Source of the DNA: Bradyrhizobium algeriense
GTDB taxonomy: Bacteria; Pseudomonadota; Alphaproteobacteria; Rhizobiales; Xanthobacteraceae
Direction of reading: 5' to 3'
DNA length: 64,000 bases
Assembly: GCF_036924595.1 (NCBI RefSeq)
Contig: NZ_JAZHRV010000001.1
Location: 6,076,001 to 6,140,000, forward strand
Below the pieces are notes generated by a model that saw only the letters and a list, made by a program, of their open reading frames with translations, was not told the DNA's origin and searched no databases. Position numbers and translations under genes: made by a program. The number at the start of each line of letters is the position of its first letter. Position 1 is the stretch's first letter. Below are positions 34,873 through 43,865 of the stretch, piece after piece.

Positions 34873-35814
34873 ATGCCGATCAGCGTCTCCACCGACCCGA
34901 TCCGCCCGGCCGAGCGAACAGCCTATTGGACCGAGGCGATCTGCCGGTCATTCGCCAGTGTCGAAACCAAGCCGCTCGGCTCTGCGGTCGTCAGCGGTCA
35001 TTTCGAATTCGTCGAAATCGGCGGCGCGAAGCTGGTCCGCTTCGACAGCAGTCCACAATGCTACACCCGCGATGCCCGGCTCGTGAACATGGCCGGTTCG
35101 GACGAATTCATGTTCGATTTCCAACGGCGCGGCCGAAGCTCGATCGTGCAAGCCGGAAACGAAAGCACGATCGAACCGGGATACGGCGTGCTCTACGACG
35201 CGCGGCGTCCGTTCGAGGATCGGCTGTTCGGTCCCGAGCAGCGCGTGGAGCTGCTGATCGCCACCGTCCCCGCCTCGTCGCTGTTGCGATCCGTCCCCGA
35301 AGCGGCGCGACTATGCGCGAAACCTATCCCCTTGTCCGGGACGATTGCGCGCGCGATTGCCGCGCTGGTACGCGACGCGATCTCCGTGCCGGACGCACCG
35401 GCAAGACAAAGCGAGCCTGACATCGTCGCTTATCTGTCGGCGATACTGCGCCTTGCCGCCGGCGCAAGCCATGAGCTGAGCCGCCCCGGCCTGTTCAGGC
35501 TGATCGACACTTACCTGAGGGCAAACATCGCCACGATCCGACCGGCGCCGGCGCTTGCCGCCGAGTTTGGCATTTCGGAGCGAACCTTTCATCGCATCTT
35601 CGCCGACCGCGCGACCACGTTCGAACGCCATGTCCTTCACCTGCGTGTCGAATCGTTCAAAGAACTGCTGCGGCAGGCTTCGCTGGCAAGCGTTCCGATC
35701 GCAAGGCTTGCGCATCAATGCGGCTTCGCCGATGCCGCCCACGCCACGCGCACGTTCAAGGACAGATTTGGCGCCACGCCACGGGATTTTCGCGCTAGCC
35801 CACCAACCGGCTAA
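34873..35814 (+). CDS. AraC-family transcriptional regulator (FeaR-like)
   Basis: The 313-residue protein has an N-terminal ligand domain of the AraC_binding_2 type (about 20-195, with FEFVEIGGAKLVRF and YGVLYDARRPFE) and a C-terminal double helix-turn-helix (about 210-310: PALAAEFGISERTFHRIF and VPIARLAHQCGFADAAHATR, ending GATPRDFR). It starts 153 bases from the divergent amine oxidase, so it most likely activates that gene in response to an amine, by analogy with FeaR. The 3' end overlaps the epimerase stop on the opposite strand by 4 bases. Confidence 0.88.
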   Translation: MPISVSTDPIRPAERTAYWTEAICRSFASVETKPLGSAVVSGHFEFVEIGGAKLVRFDSSPQCYTRDARLVNMAGSDEFMFDFQRRGRSSIVQAGNESTIEPGYGVLYDARRPFEDRLFGPEQRVELLIATVPASSLLRSVPEAARLCAKPIPLSGTIARAIAALVRDAISVPDAPARQSEPDIVAYLSAILRLAAGASHELSRPGLFRLIDTYLRANIATIRPAPALAAEFGISERTFHRIFADRATTFERHVLHLRVESFKELLRQASLASVPIARLAHQCGFADAAHATRTFKDRFGATPRDFRASPPTG

Positions 35815-36830
35815 GCCTCGCAATAGCTGCGATACCAGCTGGCGAACCGGTGGATGCCGTCCTCGATCGGAGTTGCCGGGCGGAAGCCTACGTCACGCAC
35901 GAGATCATCAACATCGGCATAGGTCGTCGGCACGTCGCCCGGCTGCATCGGCAGCAGTTCCTTGTTGGCCTTGCGCCCCAGCTCCTGCTCGAGGAGACCG
36001 AGCACGAGCATCAATTCCTGCGGCTTGTTGTTGCCGACATTATAGATGCGCCAAGGGGCAATGCTCGATCCCGGGTCCTGAATTCCGTTCAACCCGACTT
36101 GCCCAACCTGCGGCGGGAGCTCGATCAGGCGGACCAGCGCTTCCGTCACATCGTCGACATAGGTGAAGTCGCGAAGCATCCGCCCCCCGTTGAACAGCTT
36201 GACCGGATCGCCGCGGACGATCGCATCCGCAAACACGAACAGCGCCATATCGGGACGATACCAGGGGCCGTACACCGTAAAGAACCGCAAGCCGGTGCAC
36301 GGTATCCCGTAAAGATGGCTGTACGAATGCGCCATCAACTCGTTCGCCTTCTTGCTCGCGGCATAAAGGCTGATCGGGTGATCGACGTTGTCGTGCACCG
36401 AAAACGGCAGCTTCCTGTTGGCCCCGTAGACGGACGACGAGGATGCGAACAGCAGATGACGGCAGCCATTGTGCCGGCATCCCTCCAGAATATTGGTGAA
36501 GCCGACCAGATTGGCGTCGACATAGGCGTGCGGATCCCTGAGCGAGTATCGTACGCCGGCTTGCGCGGCCAGATGGATGACGACGGGAAAGCGATACCGC
36601 GCAAACAGCGCCGGTATCGCCACGCGATCCGCCACGTCAAGCCTTTCGAACTGAAAGCGCGGGTCGTTGCGGAGGATATCGAGCCGGGCCGCCTTCAGCC
36701 GCGGATCGTAGTATGTGTTGAGATTGTCGACCCCGACGACGCGGTGGCCGGACTGCAGCAACCGCTGCGCCACGTGGAATCCGATGAACCCCGCCGCCCC
36801 CGTTACCAGAATTGCCTGATCCGACATCAT
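35811..36830 (-). CDS. NAD-dependent epimerase, probable UDP-glucuronate 4-epimerase
   Basis: Short-chain sugar-nucleotide enzyme of the exopolysaccharide cluster. The 339-residue protein has the NAD motif GAAGFIG (11-17), the segment VVGVDNLNTYYDPRLK, which is diagnostic of the UDP-GlcA 4-epimerase (LspL/CapI) branch, the TSSS-like FASSSSVYGANRK and the catalytic Tyr and Lys in SLYAASKKANELM. It would turn UDP-glucuronate, made by the UDP-glucose dehydrogenase 38 bases upstream, into UDP-galacturonate. This marks the left end of the polysaccharide cluster. Confidence 0.88.
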   Translation of the reverse strand: MMSDQAILVTGAAGFIGFHVAQRLLQSGHRVVGVDNLNTYYDPRLKAARLDILRNDPRFQFERLDVADRVAIPALFARYRFPVVIHLAAQAGVRYSLRDPHAYVDANLVGFTNILEGCRHNGCRHLLFASSSSVYGANRKLPFSVHDNVDHPISLYAASKKANELMAHSYSHLYGIPCTGLRFFTVYGPWYRPDMALFVFADAIVRGDPVKLFNGGRMLRDFTYVDDVTEALVRLIELPPQVGQVGLNGIQDPGSSIAPWRIYNVGNNKPQELMLVLGLLEQELGRKANKELLPMQPGDVPTTYADVDDLVRDVGFRPATPIEDGIHRFASWYRSYCEA

Positions 36831-36868
36831 GCGCGCACCCTATCCGATGTCATGACGGCCTCTACGCA

Positions 36869-38188
36869 TCAGTACGCCACCGATTTCGGCCGACCCACGC
36901 CGCAGTACAGAAAGCCGTTCCGCTCCACCTCTTCCGGGGAGTAGATGTTGCGCAGATCGACGATGACCGGGCAGGCCATGATGGTGGACAATTCCTTCAG
37001 ATCCAGCGCGCGAAACTGCTCCCATTCCGTGACGATGACGAGCGCGTGACATCCTTTGGCGCAACGATAGGCGTTTTCGCTAAAGGTGACGTTCTCGAAC
37101 ACCTTCTTCGCCTGCTCCATGCCGACGGGATCGAAAACGCGAACCTCGGCGCCCATGTCCTGCAGCGCGGTGATCAGCGGAATCGACGGCGCGTCGCGCA
37201 TGTCGTCGGTATCTGGCTTGAAGGTTACGCCAAGCACCGCGATCGATTTTCCGCGCAGATTGCCGCCGAACGCGTTGGCGACCTTGCGCGCCATCGCCCG
37301 TTTGCGCTGATCGTTGACGGCGACCACCGTTTCCACGATTCGCACCGGCGATTCATTGTCCTGGCCGGTCTTGATCAGCGCCATCGCATCCTTCGGAAAG
37401 CAGGATCCGCCAAAACCCGGCCCCGCATGCAGGAATTTCTGACCGATCCGGTTGTCGAGGCCGATGCCGCGCGCGACTTCCTGCACATTGGCACCGACCT
37501 TTTCTGCAAGGTCCGCGATCTCGTTGATGAAGGCGATCTTGGTGGCGAGAAAGGAATTCGCGGCATATTTCGTCAGCTCGGCCGTGCGGCGATCAGTATA
37601 GAGGATCGGCGAAGCGTTGAGGTGAAGCGGCCGGTAGACCTCGGCCATCACGCCGCGGGCGCGCGCGTCATCCGTTCCGATCACGATCCGGTCCGGATGC
37701 TTGAAGTCGCGGATCGCGGCGCCTTCGCGCAGGAACTCGGGATTCGAGACGACGGCGACCGTGGCGGCGGGATTCTCTTCGCGAATGATGCGCTCGACCT
37801 CGTCGCCGGTGCCGACCGGAACCGTCGACTTGGTGACCACCACCGCCCGCTCCGGAAGCACGGCCGCGATCTCGCGCGCTGCCGCATAGACATAGGACAG
37901 ATCGGCATGGCCGTCGCCGCGGCGCGACGGCGTGCCGACCGCGATGAACACCACTTCCGCTTCGCTGACGGCCGACTTCAGATCGCTCGCGAATGAAAGG
38001 CGACCTTGTTCAACATTTCGCGCCACCAGTTCGGCCAGCCCCGGCTCGTGAATCGGCATCTCTCCGTTGTTGAGGCTGTCAACCTTTTCCGCGTTGCTGT
38101 CGATACAGACGACCTGATGCCCGAAATCGGAAAAACACGCCCCTGACACCAGCCCGACATAGCCGGCGCCAATCATCGCTATATGCAT
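36869..38188 (-). CDS. ugd: UDP-glucose 6-dehydrogenase
   Basis: Oxidises UDP-glucose to UDP-glucuronate with two NAD+. The 439-residue protein starts at ATG 38188 with the Rossmann motif MIGAGYVGLVSGACFSDFG, and has the catalytic Cys263 in PGFGGSCFPKDAMALI and the conserved GVTFKPDTDDMRDAPS of the C-terminal domain. The frame is open upstream to 38236, but the family begins with this Met. It provides acidic sugar for the polymer and substrate for the adjacent epimerase. Confidence 0.95.
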   Translation of the reverse strand: MHIAMIGAGYVGLVSGACFSDFGHQVVCIDSNAEKVDSLNNGEMPIHEPGLAELVARNVEQGRLSFASDLKSAVSEAEVVFIAVGTPSRRGDGHADLSYVYAAAREIAAVLPERAVVVTKSTVPVGTGDEVERIIREENPAATVAVVSNPEFLREGAAIRDFKHPDRIVIGTDDARARGVMAEVYRPLHLNASPILYTDRRTAELTKYAANSFLATKIAFINEIADLAEKVGANVQEVARGIGLDNRIGQKFLHAGPGFGGSCFPKDAMALIKTGQDNESPVRIVETVVAVNDQRKRAMARKVANAFGGNLRGKSIAVLGVTFKPDTDDMRDAPSIPLITALQDMGAEVRVFDPVGMEQAKKVFENVTFSENAYRCAKGCHALVIVTEWEQFRALDLKELSTIMACPVIVDLRNIYSPEEVERNGFLYCGVGRPKSVAY

Positions 38189-38258
38189 TACGGTTCCTGT
38201 CTGAAAAGCCGCGCGCAGCGTTGGCCGCGCCGACAAAAGATGGCGGTGAGACGATGAG

Positions 38259-39047
38259 CTAACTGCTCAATATCGATTCGCCATCGAGATGACGGGGAAA
38301 GAAAAAGAAGTTGTTGACGTAGAACCGTCCGTCCTTGCGGCCGCCATCCGGCCGCAGCGCGCCGGCATCCTGGAGCCTGCGGGAATCGAACTGCTCTACG
38401 CCGATCACCTCGTTGTCTTTCAGGAAGAAGCCACGATAGGATTTATCTCGGAAGAATTCGAACACCAGGCGCGTCGCTTCGGCGCGATGGCGGTCTTCCG
38501 CCTCCACCAGAAATACCGGCTGGCACCGCTCCAGAAGTTCGACGGCGCCGTTCAGGACATTCAACTCGTGGCCTTCGACGTCGATCTTCACGAACGCCAC
38601 GTCCTGGTCGATGACAGCGTCGAGCCGCGCGATCGGCACATGGGCCGAGACTATCTTGGCCGATGAATCGTTTCGCGCCTCCAGCGAGGCAAGCCCATAG
38701 ACCAGGCCGTCATCGCCCTGCGGGATGAACAGCTCGGCATCGCCGTCATGATCCGACAGCGCTATCTCGTGGATGCTCACATTCCGCGCCGAGGTTCGGC
38801 GCAGCAGCCTTGCCATCTGCTGCGAAGGCTCGAAGGCATGAACTTGCCTGGATAGGCGCGCCAGCCGCCGTGTGTACAGCCCGCAATTGGCGCCGACGTC
38901 GACCGTCACCGCGTCATCGGGTATCACCTTCTCGAGATAGGACAGTTCCCGCTCCGCCGATTTGGGCCGCTTCATGAAATGCCATTGCAGCCATATCGAG
39001 GGAAACGCGTCCTTCACCAGTTCCTTGACCTGTTGCTTTGCGTTCAT
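38259..39047 (-). CDS. FkbM-family methyltransferase
   Basis: SAM-dependent O-methyltransferase of the FkbM family. The 262-residue protein shows the SAM motif VDVGANCGLYTRRLARL, the acidic pair in VHAFEPSQQMARLLRR, and the conserved FVKIDVEGHELNVLNG. ATG 39047 follows an AGGGAGG site. Such enzymes in polysaccharide clusters methylate sugar hydroxyls, and this is the likely role here; the sugar is not known. It lies between the UDP-glucose dehydrogenase and mannose guanylyltransferase genes, on the same strand. Confidence 0.85.
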   Translation of the reverse strand: MNAKQQVKELVKDAFPSIWLQWHFMKRPKSAERELSYLEKVIPDDAVTVDVGANCGLYTRRLARLSRQVHAFEPSQQMARLLRRTSARNVSIHEIALSDHDGDAELFIPQGDDGLVYGLASLEARNDSSAKIVSAHVPIARLDAVIDQDVAFVKIDVEGHELNVLNGAVELLERCQPVFLVEAEDRHRAEATRLVFEFFRDKSYRGFFLKDNEVIGVEQFDSRRLQDAGALRPDGGRKDGRFYVNNFFFFPRHLDGESILSS

Positions 39048-39134
39048 CGCCGCCTCCCTTGGTGTCGCACGCACAGAATTCGCCGCGGCGTGCGTCGTCC
39101 TCGATGCGGATGCTGCCTCCCACCCAGCCGCACC

Positions 39135-40574
39135 TCAGACACGGTCATAGATGTCCTGCACGCGAACGATGTCGTCCTCGCCGAGATAGGCGCCCGACTG
39201 GACTTCGATCAGATTGAGCGGAACCTTGCCGGGATTTTCCAGACGATGTATGCATCCCAGGGGCACGAAGATCGACTCGTTCTCGCGCAAGAGGATTTCC
39301 TCGTCGTCGCGCGTGACGATCGCGGTGCCGTTCACCACGACCCAATGCTCGGCGCGGTGATAATGTTTCTGCAGCGACAGCTTGGCGCCGGGATTGACCG
39401 TGATCCGCTTGACCTGAAACCGGTCGCCTGAATGGATCGACTGATAGTAGCCCCAGGGACGATGGACGCTGTGAGTCTGGGTCGCCGACCGGTGGCCGTT
39501 TGCCTTCAGGCGCTCCACCAGCTTTCCGACATCCTGGTCGCGCTTGCGGCTGGTCACCAGCACCACATCTGGCGAGGTAGCGATGACGAGATCCTCGACC
39601 CCGAGCGCCGCGACCAGCGGCCCATCGCCGCGGACATAGCAACCCGAGGTGTCTTCCATCACCGCATCGCCAATCACCACATTGCCCGACGGATCCTTTT
39701 CCGCCATCGACCACAAGGCCGACCAACTTCCGACATCGCTCCAGTCGAACGTCGCGGGCACGACCACGGCATTGTCGGTCTTTTCCATGATCGCGTAGTC
39801 CATCGAGATGGCCGGGCAGGCCTCGAACGCCCGTTCCTCGAGGCGAAGAAAATCGAGATCGCGGGTCGCGCCGGTCAACGCCTTGCGGCAGGCGGCGAGC
39901 ACGTCCGGCGCCCGTTGCGCCAACTCGTCGATGAACTGGCGGGCCGGCAGCAGAAATATACCGCTGTTCCAGACATGCTGGTCGCAGGCCAGCAGGCGCT
40001 CCACCGTCACCAGATCCGGCTTCTCGACGAAGCTGGCTACACTGCGAATCGACGAAGCGGCCTCCCACTCGTCGCCCATCCGGATATAGCCGAAGCCGGT
40101 CGCCGCCGATGAGGGCCGGACGCCGAACAGGACGAATCGGCCGTATCGCGCGGCCGTGACGCCCGCCGATATGGCGGCGCGAAACGCGGCGTGATCGCGC
40201 ACCCAGTGATCCACCGGCATCGCCAGTATCACGGCGTCAGGATCGCTTTCACTGGCGAGCAGCGCTGCAGTCGCGACCGCAGGCGCGGTGTTTCTTCCGA
40301 ACGGTTCGAGCACGATGGTCGGACAATCGACGCCGACCGCGCGTAATTGTTCGCCGATCGCAAAGCGATGCTCGGCGTTGGCGATCACCATCGGATCGGT
40401 AAATAGCGAGCGATCATCGACCCGCAGCGCCGTTTGCTGCAGCAGGGTGTTCTCGCCGAGCAGCGAAAGCAATTGCTTGGGGTAGGTCTCGCGCGACAGC
40501 GGCCACAGCCGCGAGCCGGCGCCACCTGACAGGAGAACGGGTACGATACGGCCGCGCGGCTCGATCATCGCCAT
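39135..40574 (-). CDS. Mannose-1-phosphate guanylyltransferase / mannose-6-phosphate isomerase
   Basis: Bifunctional enzyme supplying GDP-mannose (AlgA/XanB/ManC type). The 479-residue protein has the nucleotidyltransferase motif LLSGGAGSRLWPLSRETYPK (about 14-33) with the FVEKPD signature, and a C-terminal cupin isomerase domain with RPWGYYQSIHSGDRFQVKR and QKHYHRAEHWVVV. Start ATG 40574 lies 7 bases after GAAGGA; an in-frame upstream extension has no support. It shows that the polymer contains mannose or a derivative such as fucose or rhamnose. Confidence 0.92.
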   Translation of the reverse strand: MAMIEPRGRIVPVLLSGGAGSRLWPLSRETYPKQLLSLLGENTLLQQTALRVDDRSLFTDPMVIANAEHRFAIGEQLRAVGVDCPTIVLEPFGRNTAPAVATAALLASESDPDAVILAMPVDHWVRDHAAFRAAISAGVTAARYGRFVLFGVRPSSAATGFGYIRMGDEWEAASSIRSVASFVEKPDLVTVERLLACDQHVWNSGIFLLPARQFIDELAQRAPDVLAACRKALTGATRDLDFLRLEERAFEACPAISMDYAIMEKTDNAVVVPATFDWSDVGSWSALWSMAEKDPSGNVVIGDAVMEDTSGCYVRGDGPLVAALGVEDLVIATSPDVVLVTSRKRDQDVGKLVERLKANGHRSATQTHSVHRPWGYYQSIHSGDRFQVKRITVNPGAKLSLQKHYHRAEHWVVVNGTAIVTRDDEEILLRENESIFVPLGCIHRLENPGKVPLNLIEVQSGAYLGEDDIVRVQDIYDRV

Positions 40575-40603
40575 GGCATGGTCCTTCGATGTCTTGACGT
40601 TGG

Positions 40604-41368
40604 TCAGAATCCGCTTCCCGACAGGAATTCCTTGCGGATGGTGCGGATGATGATCATGACGTCCATGCGCAGTGACCACTGCTCGATGTAATGCAGGTCG
40701 TAATCGATCCGCGAGACCGCAGGCCCGAACTCGGCCGTGCTGCCCCTGCAGCCGCTGACCTGCGCGAGCCCGGTAATGCCGGGCCGCGCCGTATGGCGCT
40801 GAAAATAATATGGCACGAGGTCTTCATAGGGCAGATCCGCGGCCAGCATTCCCGGAACGTGCGGCCGCGGCCCGACCAGCGACATGTCGCCCTTGATCAC
40901 GTTGATCAGTTGCGGAATCTCGTCGAGGCTGGTCTTGCGCAGAATTCGCCCCACCGGCGTCACGCGCGCATCGCCCTGGACCGTCTGCCTTACGCCGCGC
41001 ACATCACCGGCATCGTTACGCATGGTGCGGAACTTGTAGATCTTGAAGCGGCGGTTTCGATAGCCGTAGCGGTATTGAAAGAACAGCACCGGGCCCGGCG
41101 ACGTCGTCTTGATCGCCACGGCAATCGCAATCAGGAGAGGCGCGAAAAACAGCAATGCGCCGCCTGCCGCGGCGATATCGAAGACGCGCTTTGCGATCGA
41201 CGACGACGGCTCAGTCCGCGCGGCACGGCGCGAACGCCGGCGGCCTCGATACGCACGATGCGTACCGCCGCCGGCAAACTCGACAGGACGGACCGAAATC
41301 TGAGTCCGCTCTCTCCGAATCGGCGTGACGTTGTTCCGATCGAAGTTGGCTGTCACGATCGAGGTCAT
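40604..41368 (-). CDS. Initiating sugar transferase (polyprenyl-phosphate hexose-1-phosphate transferase, ExoY-like)
   Basis: Transfers the first sugar phosphate to undecaprenyl phosphate at the inner face of the membrane. The 254-residue protein is the short, one-helix form: a basic head, a membrane hairpin (about 66-92, [20 protein letters not shown]), and the catalytic region with [46 protein letters not shown] and VGPRPH, then [20 protein letters not shown] site precedes the ATG. It commits sugar to the repeat unit assembled by the glycosyltransferases at 49005-58258. Confidence 0.92.
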   Translation of the reverse strand: MTSIVTANFDRNNVTPIRRERTQISVRPVEFAGGGTHRAYRGRRRSRRAARTEPSSSIAKRVFDIAAAGGALLFFAPLLIAIAVAIKTTSPGPVLFFQYRYGYRNRRFKIYKFRTMRNDAGDVRGVRQTVQGDARVTPVGRILRKTSLDEIPQLINVIKGDMSLVGPRPHVPGMLAADLPYEDLVPYYFQRHTARPGITGLAQVSGCRGSTAEFGPAVSRIDYDLHYIEQWSLRMDVMIIIRTIRKEFLSGSGF

Positions 41369-41931
41369 GACTCTCCTCTCTGCTGAAACCGGACTGTGAT
41401 CGAGCGATTAGAGTCGCTCGGCACCGCGCGTGACGACTTCGCAGCAGCGAACGTCAGCACTTTCCGCGAGCGCGAACGCTCGCCGGTCGGTAAGACTTTC
41501 CACAATCTTGAGCGAAATTTGGCGCGAAAGCGAAAATGTCGCGTGGAACAACGCAACGGAATCTTTACCGTGATTTGTGCGACGCGATATTCCGGTTTGT
41601 TCGGAAGCGCTTAGTTTCGATTTGCCCGGTTAACGGGCTGCGTGTGACTCGACGCAGCTATGCATATTCGAAAATCGCGGAACAAAATCGTCTGTTCGAT
41701 TCTCGACATAAAATTGAACAATGCAGCGCCGCTATAAGGGCAACAAATGGCCGTCACGCCGTTGTCTTGAACGAGATCGTTCATCGAAAGCTAGCGATCC
41801 ACCACAGCCTGACGACAGACGGAGATTGAAGCGCACGAGCTGGTGCGATGATCGCCAGGCTTCGAAGAAAAACAGAGACGGCAGCGATTCGCGAGCCGTC
41901 CACCTCGCGGAACGCTTCCGGGGAGGCGCCC
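41369..41931. other. Long divergent control region of the polysaccharide cluster, with two similar hairpins
   Basis: This 563-base region separates the leftward sugar-nucleotide genes from the rightward assembly genes and has no convincing gene. It is richer in A and T than its surroundings (about 41500-41760). Two short perfect inverted repeats share the sequence CGAGCG: CGAGCGA-6-TCGCTCG (41401-41420) and GCGAGCG-4-CGCTCGC (41466-41483). They lie 30-115 bases before the sugar transferase start and could be operators or leader hairpins. Confidence 0.5.
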
Positions 41932-42075
41932 ATGATGGCCGAACGTTTGCACAGCCGCGCGCTGGTGCCGCATGACAGAGTGCTGCCTGACCGCAAGCTC
42001 AGGAACCGAATCATCATCGGGAATGTGATAGCGTGGGTGGTGATCGTTATCCTGATCGCTCTGCTCTTTTTCTAG
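41932..42075 (+). CDS. 47-residue membrane miniprotein
   Basis: ATG 41932 follows a GGGGAGG site by 7 bases. The product has a polar, Arg-rich half (MMAERLHSRALVPHDRVLPD) and one strongly hydrophobic C-terminal helix (IIIGNVIAWVVIVILIALLFF without a tail), so it should sit in the inner membrane as a C-terminal anchor with the head in the cytoplasm. I know no family. It is the first small gene of the rightward polysaccharide operon, 66 bases before the phosphoesterase. A longer frame from 41848 exists but lacks a ribosome site. Confidence 0.6.
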   Translation: MMAERLHSRALVPHDRVLPDRKLRNRIIIGNVIAWVVIVILIALLFF

Positions 42076-42141
42076 ACACCTCGCCTTCGTACTGCGTGAT
42101 GGATTGACCGCCACCCGGTTCCATGATCGACATCGCACACC

Positions 42142-42876
42142 ATGCACCAGATGTCCGCGGCACCCTCGCGCTCCGTTAACGCTTCAGCGCCCGCCGCTAC
42201 ACGCATCTATGCGGTCGGTGACATCCACGGCCGGGCCGACCTGCTGAGCGAAATCACGGCGCGCATCGATGACGACATCCGGCGCCGACCGGTCGCGCAT
42301 ACGGTCGAGATCTATCTCGGCGACTACATCGACCGCGGACCGCACTCCAGGACGGTGATGGATTTGCTCGCGGTTCGACTCGTCGCCAATCGCGCGGTGT
42401 GCCTGCGCGGCAACCACGAGGCTGTGATGGAAGGATTCCTTCAGGATCCGGCCATCCTGCAATATTGGCAGCAACTGGGCGGCATGCAGACGCTTGCGTC
42501 CTATGGTGTCGAGCTGCGCAACGGAACCGAGACGGCGAACGATCTGCATCGCCGCTTTCTCGATGCGTTCCCGCGTGAACACGAACTGGTCATGCAGTGC
42601 TTGCGTAACCAGTTCAGCTGCGGAGATTTTCTGTTCGTTCACGCCGGCATTCGTCCGGACGTTCCACTCGATGATCAGGATCCCAACGATCTGATCTGGA
42701 TTCGAGATGAGTTTCTCGACTGCACGCGGAACCACGAACGATTCGTCGTGCACGGCCATACGCCGGTGCCGCATCCCGACATCCGTTCCAACCGGATCAA
42801 TATCGACACCGCTGCGTGGCGAACGGGAACCCTGACCTGCATTGCGATCGAAGGATCGACGATCCTCTTTTTGTGA
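42142..42876 (+). CDS. Metallophosphoesterase, serine/threonine protein phosphatase type
   Basis: Calcineurin-like phosphoesterase with the PPP-family motifs GDIHG (26-30), GDYIDRG (60-66) and RGNHE (89-93), a later FVHAGIRP and the closing HGHTPVPHP. Two metal ions are expected in the site. At 244 residues it is a stand-alone catalytic domain, close to the bacterial PrpA/B phosphatases. It could act on phosphoproteins or on nucleotide or lipid phosphates. Its place beside the BY-kinase machinery suggests control of polysaccharide production; direct dephosphorylation of the tyrosine tail would be unusual for this family. The start could also be Met4 (42151). Confidence 0.85.
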   Translation: MHQMSAAPSRSVNASAPAATRIYAVGDIHGRADLLSEITARIDDDIRRRPVAHTVEIYLGDYIDRGPHSRTVMDLLAVRLVANRAVCLRGNHEAVMEGFLQDPAILQYWQQLGGMQTLASYGVELRNGTETANDLHRRFLDAFPREHELVMQCLRNQFSCGDFLFVHAGIRPDVPLDDQDPNDLIWIRDEFLDCTRNHERFVVHGHTPVPHPDIRSNRINIDTAAWRTGTLTCIAIEGSTILFL

Positions 42877-42983
42877 AGTGCGAACGTGTGCTCCTGATCA
42901 AGTGGAACTCGCGCATCACATTCTTTCGCCTTTTTTTCTTCTCAATGATCGACGGCTGTACGTGCATTCATGGAGATGCAGCC

Positions 42984-43571
42984 ATGCAGCAACGGTCGCC
43001 CAGCGCCGGCCTGACGCTTCACTTACTTCTTTTCGTCTTTGCGATCGCCGGCATCAGTGCCGGCCTTTCGGTTCATGCTTCAGCACAGACGCCTCCATCC
43101 GCAGCGTCTGCGGAAAGTTACATCCTTGGCCCGAACGACCGAATCAGGCTGAAGGTCTACGGCGAGAGCGACATCACCGGCGAATATGAGATCGACAACA
43201 CCGGTCAGGTCTCGATTCCACTCGCGGGCCATATAAAGGCTGCGGGCGCCACGACGCGGCAGCTCGAGAAATCGATCGCATCCGCCCTTGCAAAGGGAAT
43301 CGTGCGCGATCCGCGCGTGAACGTCGAGATCGCGCAGTATCGCCCGTATTACATCCTCGGCGAAGTGAAGAAGAGCGGCGAATACCCGTATCGTCATGGG
43401 TTGACGGTGATGGACGCGGTCGCAAGCGCCGGCGGGTTCACGTACCGGGCCAATGAGAACAAGGTCTTTCTGCGCCGCTCAGGCGCCAGTGCGGAAGAGA
43501 TTTTGCCTCTCAATGCTCCTGTTCCGGTTTTCCCGGGCGACAACATTCGGATTCCGGAACGCTACTTCTAG
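42984..43571 (+). CDS. Polysaccharide export protein (Wza/GumB/ExoF-like)
   Basis: Export-channel component in the periplasm and outer membrane. The 195-residue precursor (ATG 42984 after GGAGATG) has a signal peptide (about 1-33, ending ASAQ) with no lipobox Cys, then the Poly_export domain ILGPNDRIRLKVYGESDITG and a SLBB segment (YYILGEVKKSGEYPYRHGLT). It lacks the C-terminal alpha-helix that spans the outer membrane in E. coli Wza, as GumB-like proteins do; the beta-barrel gene that follows may supply the outer-membrane pore. Confidence 0.9.
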   Translation: MQQRSPSAGLTLHLLLFVFAIAGISAGLSVHASAQTPPSAASAESYILGPNDRIRLKVYGESDITGEYEIDNTGQVSIPLAGHIKAAGATTRQLEKSIASALAKGIVRDPRVNVEIAQYRPYYILGEVKKSGEYPYRHGLTVMDAVASAGGFTYRANENKVFLRRSGASAEEILPLNAPVPVFPGDNIRIPERYF

Positions 43572-43865
43572 CGTCGCGGAACCGCAGATGAGATGCATGC
43601 CGCTTGCGTGCGGATGACGACGTATGTGTTGCGTTGTCGTCACAAGCGTTTTGCATTGCGAAATATTTTGCGGCGCGAGGAAAACTTTTTCCGGCAAGGC
43701 GCGTTGCAAGCGAGCGCATCACTTCAATCTCACAATTCAAAAACTTGCGCCCGCGTACCGAGTATGAGGCATGCCTTTCTTATGCGCAGTCGACGATCAT
43801 TTTCTGAGCGATGGGCTTCGCCCGTTAAGTGTTCGCCGCCTTCGTGTTCCCGCAAGGGATCGGTG

